Assembly (NCBI RefSeq): GCF_003687725.1
Contig: NZ_RDOJ01000009.1
Coordinates: 56,674-120,673 of the forward strand
Source of the DNA: Faecalibacter macacae
GTDB taxonomy: Bacteria > Bacteroidota > Bacteroidia > Flavobacteriales > Weeksellaceae
DNA: 64,000 nt
Reading direction: 5' to 3'
Below are positions 17,845 to 26,431 of this stretch, one piece after another. Below the pieces are notes generated by a model that saw only the letters and a list, made by a program, of their open reading frames with translations, was not told the DNA's origin and did no database searches. The number at the start of each line of letters is the position of its first letter. Position 1 is the stretch's first letter. The translations under genes and the position numbers were made by a program.

Positions 17845-18309
17845 ATGTTAGTGATATACCCAGCTTTCCTTGAGTTCAAGGAAATAATGATTATTTTAGT
17901 CGTTGCAGTAGTAATTTTTGGACCAAAAAAGATTCCAGAAATCGCTCGTGGTCTTGGCCAGGCGGTTCGTAAAATGAAAGAAGCGACAGAAGATATTAAG
18001 CAAGAGATTATGAATCCAGTTGCGGATTTAGATCCTTCAAAAGAAATTCGTGAAACAATCGCAGATTTAGATCCTACAAAGGATATTCAAGATGCTTTTA
18101 AATCTGCCGATCCATCACAGGATATTACAAAAGCTTTAGAAGACCCTATTAATGATTTAGAGAAATCTATTTTAGATCAAGAGAAAGATCCTAAAGAAGC
18201 GGTAGTTAATAAAGTGAAGCAAGTTCAAGAAACAATTGAAATTGCTAAATCTGAAGTTGAAATTCAAACAGAACAAGAATTAGGGAACGGAGGTTCAGTT
18301 AGTCGTTAA
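17845..18309 (+). CDS. Sec-independent translocase subunit TatA/TatB family
   Basis: About 154 residues from the ATG at 17845; a GTG two codons earlier is also possible. A single membrane helix (EIMIILVVAVVIF) is followed by the hinge GPKKIPEIARGLGQAVRKMKEATEDIKQEI amphipathic helix, diagnostic for TatA/TatB. The remaining ~90 residues are an acidic tail with loose repeats of V/IADLDPS/TK-I, longer than in typical TatA. It forms part of the pore that exports folded proteins carrying twin-Arg signals. tatC is not in the window. The stop codon overlaps the start of the PAP2 gene (TAATG). Confidence 0.9.
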   Translation: MLVIYPAFLEFKEIMIILVVAVVIFGPKKIPEIARGLGQAVRKMKEATEDIKQEIMNPVADLDPSKEIRETIADLDPTKDIQDAFKSADPSQDITKALEDPINDLEKSILDQEKDPKEAVVNKVKQVQETIEIAKSEVEIQTEQELGNGGSVSR

Positions 18310-18887
18310 TGGTTCAAGATTTTTTTGATTGGGATGTACAAAATTTTTTGTACTTCAATAATTTAGGTTCAGAAAAATGGGATAATTTTTGGTTGATTGC
18401 AACTGAAAAAGAAACATGGATTCCATTATATATAATATTTCTAATTTTACTTTATAAGAATGTAGGATGGAAAAAAACATTGGTCGCTGGTATTTGTATT
18501 GCTTTAATGATCACTTGTGCAGATCAATTAACTAATGTCTTTAAAAATGGTTTTCAAAGATTAAGACCTTGTCACAATCCCGATATCCAAGGAATGTTTA
18601 GAGCAATTGGTTGTGAAGGTCGTGGGAAATATGGTTTTACATCTGCGCATGCTTCTAATCATATTGCTGTTGCAATATTTGTAGGTTTTGTATTACGCAA
18701 ATACTACAAATGGCTTCTTTATGTATTAATTGCTTGGGCGTTAATGATTGCTTATAGTCGAGTTTATGTAGGTGTACATTATACAGGTGATATTTTCTTT
18801 GGGACATTGATTGGTATTTTCTTTGCAATACTATTTTTGAAAATTTATTATTGGATTTTAAATAAATACAATACAAGTTTAGAATAA
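18309..18887 (+). CDS. PAP2-family membrane phosphatase
   Basis: 192 residues with about five membrane segments. The three phosphatase motifs are present: KNGFQRLRP (K-x6-RP), FTSAHASNH (the PSGH motif, here SAH), and SRVYVGVHYTGD (SR-x5-H-x3-D). Members dephosphorylate undecaprenyl pyrophosphate, phosphatidylglycerol phosphate or related lipids; the substrate cannot be decided here. SAHAxNH instead of PSGH is a form I associate with Bacteroidota members. Its start overlaps the tatA stop, so the two are translationally coupled. Confidence 0.88.
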   Translation: MVQDFFDWDVQNFLYFNNLGSEKWDNFWLIATEKETWIPLYIIFLILLYKNVGWKKTLVAGICIALMITCADQLTNVFKNGFQRLRPCHNPDIQGMFRAIGCEGRGKYGFTSAHASNHIAVAIFVGFVLRKYYKWLLYVLIAWALMIAYSRVYVGVHYTGDIFFGTLIGIFFAILFLKIYYWILNKYNTSLE

Positions 18888-18903
18888 TATTTATTATAAA
18901 TAT

Positions 18904-18937
18904 AAAAGCTCAGATTTAAGTAAATCTGAGCTTTTTT
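18904..18937. terminator. terminator after the PAP2 gene
   Basis: AAAAGCTCAGATTTA / TAAATCTGAGCTTTTTT. Confidence 0.8.
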
Positions 18938-18992
18938 ATGTTAAATAGAAATTGTTGTATTTTTTGTTTGTTTTGTAATTGATTTGAAATAT

Positions 18993-20144
18993 TTAATTCT
19001 CAGAATCCAATTCTTTTTTATGTTTTTTGAAAAATAAGTTTCTATTTTTTCTGAAATATTTTTCCACGTTCGGATTTAATTTTTCTGATTTTTCTTCACC
19101 TAATAAAAATCCCCAAGGTTTTAATTCTGGTATATGATCAAATATAATTTTAGCCATTGCTAAAATCGGAATTGATAAAAACATCCCCATAATTCCCCAA
19201 GTCATTTCTCCAATTACTAAACCTATAATAATAACTAAAGAGTTTACTTTTACTTTAGATCCTACAATTTTTGGCATAACAATATTTCCGTCAATAGCAT
19301 GTACAACAATATAAGCAATTAAAACGAAAAGTACTTGGCTTGGAGCTCCTGTTGCTAAAGTTAAAATTGAAGAAATTATTACAGAAATTGTAATACCAAC
19401 ATATGGTACGATGTTTAAAATACCAGTTAATAAAGCTAATACGAAACTATATTTTACACCTAAAAAGCTTAATGAAATGTAGGTTAAAATGGATACAATT
19501 AGCATTTGTAAAAACAATCCAATTAAGTATTGTTTAACCATATTTTGCGTATTGTATATTACAGAAAGTACGTGTTTATGCTGTCTTTCATGAAAAATAT
19601 AAAATATAAATCTGATTAAATGTCTTCGATATATTAATATGAAAACGATATATAAAAACGAGAAAACGGATAAGATTGAATATCGTGTGATTCCACTAAA
19701 AACTCGTTCCAATATTATTGTTCCAAAGTCAAAAGTTTTACTCAAATTTTCATTCAAATATTCAATTTGCATTCTCGAACTCACACCATAATTTCTTGCT
19801 ATCCATCGTTGTAAATCATTTATCAATTCTGTGATTTGAGCTTGAAATGCAGGCCATTCATCCGCAATATCTATCAATTGATTGACTAAAATATAGATTA
19901 TTCCAGCAATAAATCCAAAGAAAAGTAGTGTGGTAACGAGGCTTGAGAGCACTCTTGGAAAAAAGAAGAATCTTTCGAAAAAATTACAAAAAGGTACAAG
20001 TAATATTGAAATAATAAAACCAAGAATAAGTGGTATCAGAATAGTTTGACCGATAATAGCAAACCATCCAAGCAATAATATTGATAGTAAGGAACAAGCG
20101 AGTTTGATATAAAACGGAAACTCAGTTGTTTTTTTCGAAATCAT
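18993..20144 (-). CDS. AI-2E family transporter (PerM/YdiK-like permease)
   Basis: 383 residues with two N-terminal membrane helices, an amphipathic region at about 90-130, and five or six further helices, including the family's PYVGITISVIISSILTLA and GNIVMPKIVGSKVKVNSLVIIIGLVIGEMTWGIMGMFLSIPILAMAKIIFDHI motifs. The family was named for the autoinducer-2 exporter TqsA, but other members are Na+/H+ antiporters, so substrate is not assigned. Monocistronic; a hairpin between it and the upstream S46 gene separates their transcripts. Confidence 0.88.
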   Translation of the reverse strand: MISKKTTEFPFYIKLACSLLSILLLGWFAIIGQTILIPLILGFIISILLVPFCNFFERFFFFPRVLSSLVTTLLFFGFIAGIIYILVNQLIDIADEWPAFQAQITELINDLQRWIARNYGVSSRMQIEYLNENLSKTFDFGTIILERVFSGITRYSILSVFSFLYIVFILIYRRHLIRFIFYIFHERQHKHVLSVIYNTQNMVKQYLIGLFLQMLIVSILTYISLSFLGVKYSFVLALLTGILNIVPYVGITISVIISSILTLATGAPSQVLFVLIAYIVVHAIDGNIVMPKIVGSKVKVNSLVIIIGLVIGEMTWGIMGMFLSIPILAMAKIIFDHIPELKPWGFLLGEEKSEKLNPNVEKYFRKNRNLFFKKHKKELDSEN

Positions 20145-20158
20145 AAATGTGTTTTATT

Positions 20159-20192
20159 AAAAAAAGCACTTACAACATGTAAGCGCTTTTTA
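20159..20192 (-). terminator. terminator of the S46 peptidase gene
   Basis: AAAAAGC-CTTAC / GTAAG-GCTTTTT arms with one mismatch around AACAT. Confidence 0.6.
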
Positions 20193-20210
20193 AAGTTACT
20201 TGAAAATATT

Positions 20211-22355
20211 TTATTTTACAATTGTCATTTCGTCGATTAATCGTTGAGCTCCAGCATATTTCTCAACTACCCATAAAATGTAGCGAGCATCAACCATAAT
20301 ATTACGGCAGATTTCTGGATCGTAGTTTAAGTCAGACATTGTTCCTTCCCAAACACGGTCAAAGTTTAATCCAATTAATTCTCCTTTTGCATTTAAAGCT
20401 GGGGAACCAGAGTTTCCTCCAGTTGTATGGTTTGTAGCGATAAAGTTAATTGGTAATTTTCCTGTCGCGTCTTTGTAATCTCCGTAATCTTTAGAGTCGT
20501 ATAAATCTACCATGTGTTTTGGTAAATCAAATTCATAATCACCTGGAACGTACTTTTCAATTACACCATCAATGTAAGTAATCGGGTCGTATCGTACAGC
20601 ATCACGAGGATTGTATCCATCAACTTTTCCGTAAGTTACACGTAAAGTAGAATTCGCATCTGGGAAAATTTTCTTGTCAGAAAATACTTCCATTTGCCCT
20701 TTCATATATGTACGCATTAACTTTGTGATTTGTGCGTTGTTTGCTAAGTAAGATGGAGCAACTTTAGTTTGATTTGCATCAACAACTTTTTGTAATTCTT
20801 TGATTAAAGCATCTTCTTTTAATGCAGCAATAAATGATTTATCATCTTTTGCTAATTCTTGAATGTTTCCTACAAAAGATTTTCCGTTTACTTTTTTCGT
20901 ACCGTTAACTACTGAATTTGCTAAAGCAGTTTTAACAGCTTCTGGAGTAGAAGATGGTAATAATTCAGTAGGAATTACTTTGTAATAGTTATCAATTAAG
21001 TCTGAAGAAATTGCAGCATCTAATTCAGCATTATAATCTTTGTGCATTCCAGCTAATTGGTTAACTGCACGAGATTTTACTTCCTCGTAGTTAGGTTTTC
21101 CAACAGCATTTAATACATTGTTTAATGCTAATGCCATTCTGTAAGTTTCAGAATTAGATCCGAAAGTTTCAGCATATACATTATAAGCTAAATTGAATTT
21201 CTCATTAGCGATTACAACTGTATTTAAATCATTGATAATTGTACCATATTCAGCATTTAATTTCTTGTTATTCTGAATACGTTTTGTAAACTCAGCTTCA
21301 TATTGTTTACGTTTTTCAACAGCGTTAGAACGGTTTAAACCTAAGTTTTCTCCAATCCATTTTTTGTGTGCATTAGAAATACGAGCTTGTTTAGAAGCAT
21401 AAGCGATACGTGTAGCATTATCTTCACGCATTTTTTTATCAATATGCGATAATGTAATTGTACGTACATTAATACGAGCAGGGTTTAAAGATTCTTTAAT
21501 TTGCTCGATAGATGCAGCTGGTAAATATTCGTCAGTTGAACCTGGGAAACCATAAACAAAAGTGAAATCGTTTTGTTTAATACCACCAATATTTACTGGT
21601 AAATGGTGTTTTGGTTTGTAAGGAACGTTATCTGCAGAATATTCAGCAGGATTGTTATTTTTATCAGCATAGATACGGAACATAGCAAAATCACCAGTGT
21701 GACGAGGCCAAACCCAGTTATCTGTATCATTACCATATTTTCCAATTGCTGATGGAGGTGCACCAACTAAACGAACATCTTCAAAAGTTTCTGTTGTAAA
21801 TTGGTAATATTCATTTCCTTTATAAAATGCTCTTGTAAATGTTTTTTGGAATTGAGATGTTTTAGTTTCAGCAGTTAATTTTTCAATATTTGCTTTAACA
21901 ATTGTTTCACGTTGTTCCTCAGTCATCTCAGGTTTAGTACCTTTTAAGATTTTCTTCGTAACATTCTCAATTTTAGTAATAAAAGTTGCAGTTAAACCTT
22001 TGTTAGGTAACTCATCTTTTAATTCTTTTGCCCAAAATCCATCTGTTAAATAATCATTTTCTAATGAAGAGTGTGATTGAATTTGACCATATCCACAGTG
22101 GTGATTTGTTAATAATAATCCTTGAGGAGAAATTACTTCAGAAGTACATCCACCACCAAAGTGAGCTACTGCATTATTAATACTTTTATCACCTGTACTA
22201 AAGATATCTTTCGATGAGATTTGTAATCCCATCTCTTTCATTTCTTTTTCATTCAACTCTGTAGGAATCCACATACCACCACCTTGCTGAGCAAATCCCA
22301 TGTAACTTGCTAATAAAGTGAATAATAATGATCCTCTAACCATCATTTTTTTCAT
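20211..22355 (-). CDS. S46 dipeptidyl-peptidase, DPP11-type (Asp/Glu-specific)
   Basis: 714 residues from the ATG before KKMMVRGSLLFTLLASYMGFAQ, a signal peptide; the longer frame begins in the promoter. His in LTNHHCGYG (85/86) and Ser649 in TTGGNSGSPALN are catalytic, with the Asp in NDTDNWVWPRHTGD (~225). The S1 residue that sets specificity lies 18 residues after the Ser and is Arg667 (NFDRVWEG). In Porphyromonas gingivalis DPP11 the equivalent Arg673 accepts Asp/Glu, whereas DPP7 has Gly. So it should release dipeptides with acidic P1 residues in the periplasm, feeding amino-acid catabolism. Confidence 0.92.
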   Translation of the reverse strand: MKKMMVRGSLLFTLLASYMGFAQQGGGMWIPTELNEKEMKEMGLQISSKDIFSTGDKSINNAVAHFGGGCTSEVISPQGLLLTNHHCGYGQIQSHSSLENDYLTDGFWAKELKDELPNKGLTATFITKIENVTKKILKGTKPEMTEEQRETIVKANIEKLTAETKTSQFQKTFTRAFYKGNEYYQFTTETFEDVRLVGAPPSAIGKYGNDTDNWVWPRHTGDFAMFRIYADKNNNPAEYSADNVPYKPKHHLPVNIGGIKQNDFTFVYGFPGSTDEYLPAASIEQIKESLNPARINVRTITLSHIDKKMREDNATRIAYASKQARISNAHKKWIGENLGLNRSNAVEKRKQYEAEFTKRIQNNKKLNAEYGTIINDLNTVVIANEKFNLAYNVYAETFGSNSETYRMALALNNVLNAVGKPNYEEVKSRAVNQLAGMHKDYNAELDAAISSDLIDNYYKVIPTELLPSSTPEAVKTALANSVVNGTKKVNGKSFVGNIQELAKDDKSFIAALKEDALIKELQKVVDANQTKVAPSYLANNAQITKLMRTYMKGQMEVFSDKKIFPDANSTLRVTYGKVDGYNPRDAVRYDPITYIDGVIEKYVPGDYEFDLPKHMVDLYDSKDYGDYKDATGKLPINFIATNHTTGGNSGSPALNAKGELIGLNFDRVWEGTMSDLNYDPEICRNIMVDARYILWVVEKYAGAQRLIDEMTIVK

Positions 22356-22385
22356 GATTCTTCTTTTTATAATATATAAACTTCC

Positions 22386-22393
22386 CAAATATA
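22386..22393 (-). promoter_or_regulatory. -7 promoter element of the S46 gene
   Basis: TATATTTG on the minus strand, 30 bases before the ATG at 22355. It excludes the longer TTG-initiated frame. Confidence 0.5.
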
Positions 22394-22535
22394 ACAGATT
22401 CAGAGGGGATAGCCATATATAAATGTGAAAATTTCAAGTGAATTCTAAAAAGTTGATAAACTAGTTATTATCATTTAATTTGTTAAATATTTAATTTAGT
22501 TTAGCCATACTTAAATTAACAAACTATATATAAAG

Positions 22536-23396
22536 ATGCTAAAGAAAATTTTTACTTTACTTATCGGTGCAGCAACTATTACATCTTGTACAATTGCGGA
22601 GGAAGTTGTTGTAACAGATAACGGAGGAGTTGATTATGTACAAAAAATTGAAATGCCACAAATGGCAGCAATGATGGGTGCAGCAGATATGGACGAAAAA
22701 ATTGAAATGAACCAGATTTCTAATACTGAATTTACATATTTAGAATTTTTAGAGAAAATGCAATCAATGGGATCCAATAAAGCTCCAAAAAATTTAAAGG
22801 ATTATTCTATTTATAAAGAAGATCTAAATACCATCGATTTTGTGAAATTTAGATTGGATATGAGAGATAATTTCGCTTTTGAAGTGATTAATAGAGCAAA
22901 ATCTATTGAAGAGTTCAATTCTAACAGTACAGTAATTGAAAATACATTTGCTGTAATTAGTGATAAAGAAAAAGCGAGAATTGAAGCTGAAAAATTAGCT
23001 GAAGAATCGAAAAAGAAAAAGAAGAAAAAGAAAAAAGGTGAGGAAGAAGGTTCTCCTTTTGATGAATTATTTTCAGATAATCCATTATCAAATTTCTCAA
23101 GTATGAAATTTGCATTTGATGGAAAAACTTTTTCTAAAATTATTGAACCAGAAAAATATTTAAAGGAATATAATACAGACGATTTAGAAACGGAGGAAGA
23201 GAAACAGATTTTTGCAAGTATGATGAAGCAAATGAAGTTTAAATATAAATATACTTTCCCAAGAAAAATTAAATCTGTAGATGTAAAAGATGCTATGTTT
23301 ACTTCGGATGGGAAATCATTTATTAAAGAATATAGTTTAGACGAATTAATTAAAGACCCTACACTAGGTAATTTTAATGTAGAGCTTGAAGATTAA
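22536..23396 (+). CDS. hypothetical lipoprotein with Lys-rich linker
   Basis: 286 residues. Lipoprotein signal MLKKIFTLLIGAATITSC with Cys18. Met-rich at about 45-60 (QMAAMMGAADMDEKIEM). A striking run of Lys with acidic residues (EESKKKKKKKKKGEEEG) near residue 165 probably marks a flexible linker between two folded parts. The C-terminal half has alternating charged strands (MKFKYKYTFPRKIKSVDVKDAMFTSDGKSFIKEYSLDEL), resembling lipoproteins I have seen in Flavobacteriia with no known role. Monocistronic between two terminators. Confidence 0.75.
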   Translation: MLKKIFTLLIGAATITSCTIAEEVVVTDNGGVDYVQKIEMPQMAAMMGAADMDEKIEMNQISNTEFTYLEFLEKMQSMGSNKAPKNLKDYSIYKEDLNTIDFVKFRLDMRDNFAFEVINRAKSIEEFNSNSTVIENTFAVISDKEKARIEAEKLAEESKKKKKKKKKGEEEGSPFDELFSDNPLSNFSSMKFAFDGKTFSKIIEPEKYLKEYNTDDLETEEEKQIFASMMKQMKFKYKYTFPRKIKSVDVKDAMFTSDGKSFIKEYSLDELIKDPTLGNFNVELED

Positions 23397-23404
23397 AAAT
23401 ATAT

Positions 23405-23430
23405 AACCACCTTAATTTAGGTGGTTTTTT
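23405..23430 (+). terminator. terminator of the lipoprotein gene
   Basis: AACCACCT / AGGTGGTT with T7. Confidence 0.75.
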
Positions 23431-23457
23431 TATTGGGATAATCTATAAAACGTTTTG

Positions 23458-23465
23458 TAAATTTG
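23458..23465 (+). promoter_or_regulatory. -7 promoter element of lipB
   Basis: TAAATTTG; the longer open frame at 23463 would start within it, which decides for the ATG at 23487. Confidence 0.5.
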
Positions 23466-23486
23466 TTATCACAAAATTACTATTTA

Positions 23487-24206
23487 ATGAAGCAAGAGGT
23501 AATCTTCCAAGATTTAGGAAATGCTCGTGATTATCAAGAAATCTGGGATTTACAGGAAGAGTTATTAGCCGAAAATATTGCAGTAAAACAATATAACAGA
23601 GCACAAGAAAAAGAAGGTTTAACAGATTTTAAATCAACAAAAAATCATTTGTTTTTTGTTGAACATCCACACGTTTATACATTAGGTAAAAGTGGAGATG
23701 TAGAAAATATGTTAGCCAACGAAGATAAATTAAATGAAATTGAAGCCACTTTTGTAAAAACAAATAGAGGTGGAGATATCACATACCATGGGCCAGGGCA
23801 ATTAGTTGGTTATCCAATTTTGGATTTAGAAACTTTTAAACCGGATATTCATTTATACATGCGTAATTTAGAAGAAGTAATTATACGTACAATTGCAGAA
23901 TATGGTTTAAAAGGAGAACGTTCTTCTGGCGAAACTGGTGTTTGGTTAGATGTAGGTAAACCATATGCACGTAAAATTTGTGCCATGGGAGTAAAAGCTT
24001 CTCGTTGGATTACAATGCATGGATTTGCTTTAAATGTAAATTCAGATTTACGTTATTTTGAATACATTATTCCTTGCGGAATAAAAGATAAAGCAGTTGC
24101 TTCTTTAAATCGTGAATTAAATTGTGAAATAGATATGGAAGAGCTAAAATTATTCGTTAAAAAACACTTTGAAGAAGTATTTGAAGTCAATTTAAAGAAT
24201 AGTTAA
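23487..24206 (+). CDS. lipB: lipoyl(octanoyl) transferase LipB
   Basis: 239 residues. Family motifs: FFVEHPHVYTLGKSGD, NRGGDITYHGPGQLVGYPILDL, SGETGVWLD, KICAMGVKASRWITMHGFALNVN (the active-site Lys is in KICAMGVK) and FEYIIPCGI (the active-site Cys). It moves octanoate from acyl carrier protein to the E2 and H proteins, the first step of lipoate attachment. lipA is not in this window. The start was placed after the promoter; the longer frame would add eight residues. Confidence 0.95.
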   Translation: MKQEVIFQDLGNARDYQEIWDLQEELLAENIAVKQYNRAQEKEGLTDFKSTKNHLFFVEHPHVYTLGKSGDVENMLANEDKLNEIEATFVKTNRGGDITYHGPGQLVGYPILDLETFKPDIHLYMRNLEEVIIRTIAEYGLKGERSSGETGVWLDVGKPYARKICAMGVKASRWITMHGFALNVNSDLRYFEYIIPCGIKDKAVASLNRELNCEIDMEELKLFVKKHFEEVFEVNLKNS

Positions 24207-24245
24207 AAAGATTTTTATTTTAAGTTAGATTTAACATATATTTAG

Positions 24246-24276
24246 AAACTACTTGATTAGTCAGGTAGTTTTTTTT
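24246..24276 (+). terminator. terminator of lipB
   Basis: AAACTACTTGA / TCAGGTAGTTT with one G-T pair, then T8. Confidence 0.7.
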
Positions 24277-24297
24277 AATTAAATCTATTACAAACAT

Positions 24298-25734
24298 ATG
24301 AGTCAATCACAAAAAACTAATTGGGCACAGTTTGTTCCCTTAGTTACGGTTTTTTTCTTCTGGGGATTTGTTGCAGCGAGTAACGATATCTTGATTCCAG
24401 TATTTAAAAAGGCATTTGATTTAACACAAGGACAAAGTCAGTTCGTTTCATTAGCATTTTATATTGCTTATACCGTAGGATCGGTAATTTACATGGTAGT
24501 TTCTTTAGCAACAGGAAAAGATTTAATCAACAGATTTGGTTATAAAAATAGCTTAGTTTTTGGTTTATTGGTTTCAGCTTTAGGAACTTTATTATTTATA
24601 CCTGCAGCAAATACAGGTTCGTACGAATTAATGTTAGCGGGTTTATTTACGGTAGCATTAGGATTTTCTGTACAACAAACGGTGGCAAATCCATTAGCCA
24701 TTGCGTTGGGAGATGCTAAAACAGGTTCACAACGTTTAACATTGGCAGGTGGTATCAATAACTTAGGAACTACAATTGGACCATTAATTGTTGCTTACGC
24801 TATTTTTGGAGGTTCATCTAATGATACAGATTTAAGTATAGAAGCGGTTAAAATTCCATATATATGTTTAGGAATAGCATTCTTTTTAGTTGCTGTATTT
24901 TTAAAATTTTCAAAACTTCCTAATCATCCAGAGAAGGATTTAGAAGAAGATTCAAATTCAGTAACCAAAGATAGATCTTCTGCTTTAAAATATCCACAAT
25001 TAGTATTAGGGATGGTTGCTATTTTCTTATACGTTGGTGTAGAAGTTGCAACAGTAAGTAATTTACCTGATTATATGGAGAAGGAATTAGGCTTCTCAAT
25101 TTCTCAAGTAGCACCTTACGTATCTCTTTACTGGGCAAGTATGATGATTGGCCGTTGGGGTGGAGCTGCTGAAGCTTTTGGATTAGATAAATCAAAAACA
25201 ATGGCTCTTAAAGTTATTGCACCTTATTTAGGATTTGGAGTTTTCTTATTAGTTAACTATATTGCTGGTAACGATTTGCAACCATTTTATTTTTACGCGG
25301 TAATTATTTTAATCTTAATATTAGCAGATATTTCAACTAATGGAAATCCTGCACGAATGTTATTAACGTTCTCAGTTATCGGAATCATCGCATTATTAAT
25401 CGGTATGAATAGTGAAGGTTTGGTTTCGGTATACGCAATTACATCAGTTGGTTTATTCTGTAGTACATTATGGCCATGTATTTTTGCTTTAGCTGTAAAC
25501 GGATTAGGGAAAAATACATCTCAGGGTTCATCTTTCTTAATTATGATGATTATGGGAGGAGGAATTATGAGTTATGTACAAGGTTTATTAGCCGATAGTT
25601 TCTCAATTCACTTTAGTTATATCGTTGGTGTCATTTGTTTTGCTTACTTAGCATTTTATGCAGTTACAGCACAAAAGATTTTAAAAAATCAAGGAATTAA
25701 TATTGATGAATTAGAATCTGAAGGTAGTCATTAA
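24298..25734 (+). CDS. sugar MFS transporter, FucP/GluP family
   Basis: 478 residues with 12 membrane segments. The start QFVPLVTVFFFWGFVAASNDILIPVFKKAFDLTQGQSQFVSLAFYIAY is the signature of the FucP-type H+/sugar symporters, with conserved Trp/Gly-Phe and Asn-Asp in helix 1. ALGFSVQQTVANPLAIALGD, AGGINNLGTTIGPLI and NGLGKNTSQGSSFLIMMIMGGG are also typical. Substrate could be fucose, glucose/galactose or N-acetylglucosamine. No sugar kinase or regulator lies next to it. The region downstream is decayed, so a neighbour may have been lost. Confidence 0.9.
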   Translation: MSQSQKTNWAQFVPLVTVFFFWGFVAASNDILIPVFKKAFDLTQGQSQFVSLAFYIAYTVGSVIYMVVSLATGKDLINRFGYKNSLVFGLLVSALGTLLFIPAANTGSYELMLAGLFTVALGFSVQQTVANPLAIALGDAKTGSQRLTLAGGINNLGTTIGPLIVAYAIFGGSSNDTDLSIEAVKIPYICLGIAFFLVAVFLKFSKLPNHPEKDLEEDSNSVTKDRSSALKYPQLVLGMVAIFLYVGVEVATVSNLPDYMEKELGFSISQVAPYVSLYWASMMIGRWGGAAEAFGLDKSKTMALKVIAPYLGFGVFLLVNYIAGNDLQPFYFYAVIILILILADISTNGNPARMLLTFSVIGIIALLIGMNSEGLVSVYAITSVGLFCSTLWPCIFALAVNGLGKNTSQGSSFLIMMIMGGGIMSYVQGLLADSFSIHFSYIVGVICFAYLAFYAVTAQKILKNQGINIDELESEGSH

Positions 25735-25757
25735 TATTAATCATCTTCAATATTATA

Positions 25758-25784
25758 GCCACTCATATTTTGAGTGGTTTTTTT
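25758..25784 (+). terminator. terminator of the sugar transporter gene
   Basis: CCACTCA / TGAGTGG around TATTTT, then T7. Confidence 0.75.
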
Positions 25785-25789
25785 ATTAC

Positions 25790-26395
25790 AATAAATTTTA
25801 ATAATATCACATTCTTGTAGATATTAAATAAAAGAAATGTTAAATTATCTATATAAGATTATTATTTATTATAAATAAATAATTTGGTTGTTAAATATAT
25901 ATTACTTATCCTTACTCTTACAGATGTAGCTAATAAATCAGCAAATAGATATAATACAGCCCAAATTTGGGCCATAGTATATTTGTCAAGTGTAGTAATA
26001 ATTCCGTACAGCTCTGCGCCAAATTTTGCACAAGTAAATCTAGTAGATAGAAGTTATTGGGTATTATTATTTCGATGAAATAAGATGGTAAAAATAAACA
26101 ACAATTATTGTAGATGTTACAAATGATGTGTTGATTAATAATGCAATAAATTCTAGTATTGATTAGAGTGTAATTCGACTAGACTTATACGAACTTCAGC
26201 AAATGTAATAGCAATTAATAATTCAGGTGAAATAGGAATTGGTTTAATTTTGCTAACTAATAACTTTCTTGTAAAATCTCTATCAAATCTACTCAAAGTA
26301 GAAAGGGTGTCATCAAATGCTTATTCTGATAAAGATGACATTAATGTCTAACTAAACTAACTTAGTTGTTTTAAGTATAGGGTTATAAATAATAA
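25790..26395. other. decayed stretch without an intact gene
   Basis: About 600 bases with only short broken frames. Protein-like pieces occur in different plus-strand frames: TDVANKSANRYNTAQIWAIVYLSS at ~25918-25990, VDVTNDVLINNAINSSID just before 26165, and VIAINNSGEIGIGLILLTNN at ~26200-26265, each ended by stops. This is what a frameshifted gene remnant looks like, but I cannot name the parent. A perfect 14-bp palindrome GCCCAAATTTGGGC lies at 25959-25972. Confidence 0.4.
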
Positions 26396-26399
26396 TAAA

Positions 26400-26425
26400 A
26401 AAACCTCATCTATCTATGAGGTTCT
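26400..26425 (-). terminator. terminator of metF
   Basis: AACCTCAT / ATGAGGTT around CTATCT; T-rich on the minus strand. Confidence 0.7.
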
Positions 26426-26431
26426 TTATTT

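Noticed and set aside
25884..26078. 64-codon frame after the sugar transporter
   Set aside because: Non-ATG start, no similarity I recognise, and neighbouring pieces in other frames suggest decay rather than a gene.
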